In this document: positions 60,920 through 64,000 of the stretch, piece after piece
Layout of the letters: each line of letters opens with the position of its first letter
How positions within the stretch are numbered: the first letter of the stretch is position 1
DNA from: a virus
DNA: 64,000 nucleotides
Reading direction: 5' to 3' (one strand)
Virus record (IMG/VR): IMGVR_UViG_3300030104_002385
Span: 28,750 to 92,749 of that record
Translations under genes and position numbers: made by a program
Notes under the pieces: model-generated
The model's database searches: none
Seen by the model: only the letters and a program-made list of their open reading frames with translations
What the model was told of the DNA's origin: nothing

Positions 60920-61574
60920 ACCTTTTGAAGTTGATGTACATGTTGAGTGGTTTCATTCACCTGGTTATCTATTAGCAGAAGTACCACCTGAAGTTCGGGA
61001 AGAAATTGAGGTGTCTATTCATAATATACAGAAAGATAAAAAGTTAGATGCAAGAGCAGGTCTGAAAGGACACCTTGCTGAAGAATATCATCTACCTATT
61101 ACACCAAAGATTTCTAGGTTGATGAGAACTTTGTCATATGAATATGAAAAACAATTTAAGTTTAAAGTAAATCATATGTCTCCTGTAAATGTTGACGAGT
61201 ATGATTTTGAATTACAAGGTTTGTGGATTAACTATCAAAAGAAGCATGATTTTAATCCTATTCATATTCACAATGGAGCATTCTCTTTTGTTATATGGGT
61301 TCAAATACCTTGGGATAATATAGATGTTGAGATGGCACAATATAAACCTAATGGTAATGAGACTGCTATGTTTTCCTTTAGGTATATCGATGCTATGGGG
61401 TTTCAAGCAGCAAAATATTTTCCTTTAGATAGTAGTTGGAATTGGAAGATGGCATTCTTTCCTGCTGGATTAAATCATTCTGTTAATCCATTTTACACTA
61501 CTGATGATTATCGCATTTCAATTTCTGGTAATGTTTTTGTAGTTCCAACTAAAGCAGATTTTCTTGATAAATAG
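60912..61574 (+). CDS. 2OG-Fe(II) oxygenase-like protein (HxH type)
   Basis: I begin at ATG 60912, which overlaps the regA stop; earlier in-frame codons have no ATG. The 220-residue protein has H118-I-H120 (NPIHIHNGAFSFVIWVQIP), H189 (GLNHSVNPF) and a DYRISISG arginine near residue 201. This resembles the HxH-type oxygenase at 53566. No Asp is next to the histidine pair, so enzyme activity is less certain. It closes the regA transcription unit. Confidence 0.7.
   Translation: MSKPFEVDVHVEWFHSPGYLLAEVPPEVREEIEVSIHNIQKDKKLDARAGLKGHLAEEYHLPITPKISRLMRTLSYEYEKQFKFKVNHMSPVNVDEYDFELQGLWINYQKKHDFNPIHIHNGAFSFVIWVQIPWDNIDVEMAQYKPNGNETAMFSFRYIDAMGFQAAKYFPLDSSWNWKMAFFPAGLNHSVNPFYTTDDYRISISGNVFVVPTKADFLDK
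61566..61573 (+). promoter_or_regulatory. T4-type late promoter (GATAAATA)
   Basis: GATAAATA overlaps the last codons of the oxygenase gene and lies 21 bases before the start at 61595. It marks a switch back to late-type genes. Confidence 0.55.
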
Positions 61575-61594
61575 AATGGCCTTGATGTATAAAA

Positions 61595-62023
61595 ATGCCT
61601 GAAGAAATAAAAGAAGAAGTAGTAGAAGAAGAAGTCAAAGAAGAAAAGAAAGGTTTCTTTGGCAAGGCAAAAGCCGCACTACTACCAGATGCTGACGAAC
61701 AAGCAGCAATCATCTCAACCGCAGTGAGAATAACCGTTCTTGCCTGGTCGGGTGGAATATTGACTCTTAATTATGTGGCGATTCCAGGTATACCACAACA
61801 AAAAATAGATCCAACTTTTATAGCTTCGGTTTTTACTGGAGTTTTAGCTAGCTTTGGAATTCAAACTGCATCTAAGAAAGGTGACGGTACTATGAAGATG
61901 AATGGTAATGGTAATGGTGGTGGTAACGGTGGTCCTACTCAGACTATTCGTATCGAACAAGCACCCCTAAAAATTATTGCTGTTGATCCTAACAGTAAAG
62001 ATAAGAAAACTTACGAATTATAA
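61595..62023 (+). CDS. Two-span membrane protein, holin-like layout
   Basis: A 142-residue protein with an acidic-then-basic N-terminus (EEIKEEVVEEEVKEEKKGFF), two membrane helices at about residues 41-61 (STAVRITVLAWSGGILTLNY) and 72-90 (PTFIASVFTGVLASFGIQTA), a Gly/Asn-rich linker and a C-terminal KIIAVDPNSKDKK end. Two helices with charged ends and a late promoter fit a holin, but small structural membrane proteins look alike, so the role is uncertain. Confidence 0.55.
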   Translation: MPEEIKEEVVEEEVKEEKKGFFGKAKAALLPDADEQAAIISTAVRITVLAWSGGILTLNYVAIPGIPQQKIDPTFIASVFTGVLASFGIQTASKKGDGTMKMNGNGNGGGNGGPTQTIRIEQAPLKIIAVDPNSKDKKTYEL

Positions 62024-62025
62024 TC

Positions 62026-62271
62026 ATGCAAAAACTAATCAATGTACTCGCTGTTGCGTCTGCTGTTGTATCTCTTGCCGTTGTTGGCACTGCTGGCTAC
62101 GTTTATGTACGCAAGGATGCAATAATAGAAAACATAAAAGAAAAAGCACTCGGAGGAATAGGTGGAGGACTAGTTGGTGGTGCTCTTACAGGAGACGTAG
62201 GATTGCCTATAGGAGGCGATGTATCTACTACTCCTAGTATGGGATTACCTGTTCCTGGATCACCTCTCTAA
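62026..62271 (+). CDS. Small membrane protein, unknown function
   Basis: An 81-residue protein with an N-terminal membrane helix (NVLAVASAVVSLAVVGTAGY), a short charged stretch and a Gly/Pro-rich C-terminus (GGIGGGLVGGALTGDVGLP). It could be exported with an uncleaved anchor. It follows the holin-like gene by two bases. Confidence 0.55.
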   Translation: MQKLINVLAVASAVVSLAVVGTAGYVYVRKDAIIENIKEKALGGIGGGLVGGALTGDVGLPIGGDVSTTPSMGLPVPGSPL

Positions 62272-62284
62272 GATTTAAATCATT

Positions 62285-62896
62285 ATGAACTTTGTGAAAA
62301 AGATTAGTAAGGGTAAATTTACACCCTTACTCAATCCTAAGACTGATGAATTTTATCAGTTAAAGAAATTAATTTTAGGAAAAACTTTTAACTGGCAGTA
62401 CCGTCCAGCATCAACTTATGGTGACATGGGACTGTTTGAGAAACAAACATATAAAAATGTTCCTTTTTATTCTCATTGCTTTTTAGCAAGACCTTGGGAT
62501 AAACGTTTCGCACCATCAGAAGAGTACGAAAATGAAACAAGGTACCCTAGAGTTATTGATTCAGATCTTATGCCATTGGTTAGCACTGTAATAGAGCAAA
62601 TCTTTCAGCATAATGTTTTAGAGATTGTAACTCTATTGAGAGTAAATGCTAATCAAGTTGAACCTCAACGTGAAATGGCACAGACATTCCCTCATGTAGA
62701 TCATCAATTTGATCACAGGAATATGTTAATATATTTTACAGATGCTGGTGGGGAAACTATTTTATATGATGATGATAAACAACCTCATATACATGATCCG
62801 AAAGAGGATGACATTGTAGCATTTGGTGGTAGTACACATCATCATGTAACTCCTAAAGATAATCGTAGAGTAGTATTGGTATTAACTTACATATAA
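62285..62896 (+). CDS. 2OG-Fe(II) dioxygenase (HxD type)
   Basis: A 203-residue oxygenase. Iron ligands are H137 and D139 (FPHVDHQFDHRNMLIYF) and one of H185-H187 (STHHHVTPKDNRR); the following Arg pair would bind 2-oxoglutarate. The AGGETILYD segment between them is the usual beta strand. It is the fifth such gene here. Substrate unknown. Confidence 0.85.
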   Translation: MNFVKKISKGKFTPLLNPKTDEFYQLKKLILGKTFNWQYRPASTYGDMGLFEKQTYKNVPFYSHCFLARPWDKRFAPSEEYENETRYPRVIDSDLMPLVSTVIEQIFQHNVLEIVTLLRVNANQVEPQREMAQTFPHVDHQFDHRNMLIYFTDAGGETILYDDDKQPHIHDPKEDDIVAFGGSTHHHVTPKDNRRVVLVLTYI

Positions 62897-62898
62897 CT

Positions 62899-63156
62899 AT
62901 GGACATTCAAAAAGTAACATCAGGTGTAACAGCAGCAGCAGTCGTAGGGACTGGTGCATTTGTTGGTGGTGGTCACGTGATTGATCAGAATACTGGTGGT
63001 CCACAGAAACGTGAAGATGCTAAGATAGAAAGAATAAGAGAAGTAGTAAGAGAAGAAGTATATCTACAATTAATTAATGCTTGGCCACAAACTAGTGGTC
63101 CTGTTAAGGGATTGAAAGATCCTAAAGACTACAAAAATCAAATTCCTAAAAAATGA
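62899..63156 (+). CDS. Small membrane-anchored protein, unknown function
   Basis: An 85-residue protein. Residues 5-25 (KVTSGVTAAAVVGTGAFVGG) could be a membrane helix; residues 37-60 are a charged helix (KREDAKIERIREVVREEVYL). It is coupled to the next gene (four-base overlap). Unknown family. Confidence 0.55.
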   Translation: MDIQKVTSGVTAAAVVGTGAFVGGGHVIDQNTGGPQKREDAKIERIREVVREEVYLQLINAWPQTSGPVKGLKDPKDYKNQIPKK

Positions 63157-63368
63157 ACTTATTAAACACATTCGCTGCTGCATCATTAGATCTTAATGAA
63201 GCTTGGAACATGTCATGGGGTGAAGGTATCCAGTTCCTACTGGTACTTACCTTTGTATATTGGTTGAAGGTTAAGATAGATGCAAGAGCAGGTCTTGGTA
63301 AAAAGAAACTAAGACAATTAAAGACTGTAATTAAAGAGGCGATAATAGAAGCAAATGGAACCAATTGA
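63153..63368 (+). CDS. Small membrane protein, unknown function
   Basis: A 71-residue protein with a possible short N-terminal domain, a central hydrophobic segment (GIQFLLVLTFVYWLKVKIDA, residues 24-43) and a basic C-terminal helix (KKKLRQLKTVIKEAIIE). The stop overlaps the next gene by 14 bases. Unknown family. Confidence 0.55.
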   Translation: MNLLNTFAAASLDLNEAWNMSWGEGIQFLLVLTFVYWLKVKIDARAGLGKKKLRQLKTVIKEAIIEANGTN

Positions 63369-64000
63369 AGTACCTAATATTACTCTCCGTGGACTTGATA
63401 TACCTAACATAACAGTTAATGGTACTGGTATACCTTTGATTGGTAACTATGGTATAGGTATTAGACCCACTTATGTTTCAAACATACGGAATGTTAATAT
63501 TCGTGATACCCGTAATTGGTTAGCAAATCCACCACAGGCAGTTCCAATAGCTGTTCCAGTCACTGTTAATGCTGGTACACCTATTGTTGATATGCCTGGT
63601 TGTGTAACAGTACACAAAGAGAATGCTAAGAAGGATCCATCTACCAATAAGAATCTAGTAAACGATGATCCTAAAGGACAGACCACACTATGTGATGCTG
63701 GTATGCCCTACTACCAACCACCTGACTATGACTATAGAGAATTATTTTGGCAGACAATTAATACAGAACCTGATGAGGTTGATGAGGGTGTAGATACTAA
63801 TCCTGATGTAGATACAGATTTTGAGACACCTGGAACACCTGAGATACCAAGTACAGGTTCAGACGAGGTAGAGTGTCCTCCACCTAATGCTAGACGCATA
63901 GGTGATAGGAATCAGAAGGGTGATGAGCAAGTTAAAGAATATAAACTAACACCTGACGGTAAAATCTGTGAGACAATCTGGGAACCTATACCAGCAGTGG
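63355..64000 (+). CDS. Proline/Asp-rich protein, cut by window end (probable virion protein)
   Basis: ATG 63355 opens a frame that stays open to 64000, so at least 215 residues. The N-terminal part has short Ile/Pro/Asn repeats (EVPNITLRGLDIPNITVNG) and then VPVTVNAGTPIVDMPGCVTV, NLVNDDPKGQTTLCDAGMP and a Pro/Asp/Glu-rich linker. The late promoter upstream and its style suggest a baseplate or tail component. I recall similar proteins in cyanophages without a known role. The C-terminus is outside the window. Confidence 0.65.
   Translation, partial: MEPIEVPNITLRGLDIPNITVNGTGIPLIGNYGIGIRPTYVSNIRNVNIRDTRNWLANPPQAVPIAVPVTVNAGTPIVDMPGCVTVHKENAKKDPSTNKNLVNDDPKGQTTLCDAGMPYYQPPDYDYRELFWQTINTEPDEVDEGVDTNPDVDTDFETPGTPEIPSTGSDEVECPPPNARRIGDRNQKGDEQVKEYKLTPDGKICETIWEPIPAV

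Noticed and set aside
256-63686. Many open frames on the minus strand, some over 100 codons (for example 21786-22355)
   Set aside because: They lie inside long plus-strand genes with clear families or repeats, lack ribosome sites and have compositions expected from the reverse of Gly/Thr/Ala-rich sequence.
1-64000. tRNA genes, CRISPR arrays, insertion sequences
   Set aside because: I saw no cloverleaf-like segment, no spaced identical repeats and no transposase; the only repeats are inside the fibre genes. A tRNAscan run would be needed to exclude tRNAs fully.

Overview
This window is a 64 kb piece of a T4-like myovirus (Straboviridae-type core) that infects marine picocyanobacteria. All genes lie on the + strand and the DNA is AT-rich, which favours a Prochlorococcus phage over a Synechococcus phage; this is an inference. 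The phage assignment rests on an ordered T4 core gene set: gp8, gp13-gp16, gp17-gp23, uvsY, uvsW, gp55, gp47, gp46, gp45, gp44, gp62 and regA. The cyanobacterial host is indicated by host-derived genes: pebS and pcyA (phycobilin synthesis), a stand-alone 47-residue psaJ (photosystem I), a ycf35/DUF1257 gene paired with DUF2997, a DUF3110 gene and purS.

Layout. Positions 2-22719 hold very large tail, fibre and baseplate proteins built from repeated beta modules, with gp8 among them. Positions 22725-25912 hold the neck, tail-completion and small terminase genes (gp13-gp16). Positions 25924-29914 are a run of small, mostly unknown and often membrane-anchored genes, ending in a thermonuclease. 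Positions 29907-39782 are the packaging, tail and head block (gp17-gp23) and end in a strong terminator. Positions 40077-40772 form a small early-type unit with the DUF2997/Ycf35 pair, followed by a late tail-tube-family gene. Positions 41411-44853 carry uvsY, a 2OG-Fe(II) oxygenase and uvsW. A sigma70-type promoter at 44893-44921 begins an almost gapless gene run: gp55, oxygenase, gp47, DUF3110, gp46, lipoprotein, psaJ, purS, a VWA/zincin protein, pebS, pcyA and another oxygenase (to 54174). A further promoter near 54182 begins the cobS-like ATPase, gp45, gp44 and endonuclease VII run. A third at 58616-58644 begins the dam, gp62 and regA run. From 61566 a late-type promoter leads into small membrane proteins, an oxygenase and a proline-rich protein cut by the window end.

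Regulation. T4-type late promoters (NATAAATA) stand before most virion genes. Host-type promoters, often with an extended -10 (TGnTATAAT), stand before replication, recombination and metabolic genes. Three intrinsic terminators are visible. Most neighbouring genes overlap by 1-20 bases (ATGA, TAATG), which suggests translational coupling. No stretch over 300 bases lacks a gene; the largest gap is about 105 bases. I saw no tRNA gene, insertion sequence, CRISPR array or minus-strand gene.

How the genes work together. The late genes build the head, neck, tail and host-contact fibres. The middle genes form the sliding clamp, clamp loader, recombination-dependent replication and late sigma factor. 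The interspersed host-like genes probably adjust photosynthetic light harvesting, photosystem I and purine supply during infection. The least expected features are a solitary PsaJ, cupredoxin-like domains with complete H-C-H-M ligand sets and a YHYH domain in virion proteins, and a MoxR-like ATPase plus zincin/VWA pair that brackets the bilin genes.
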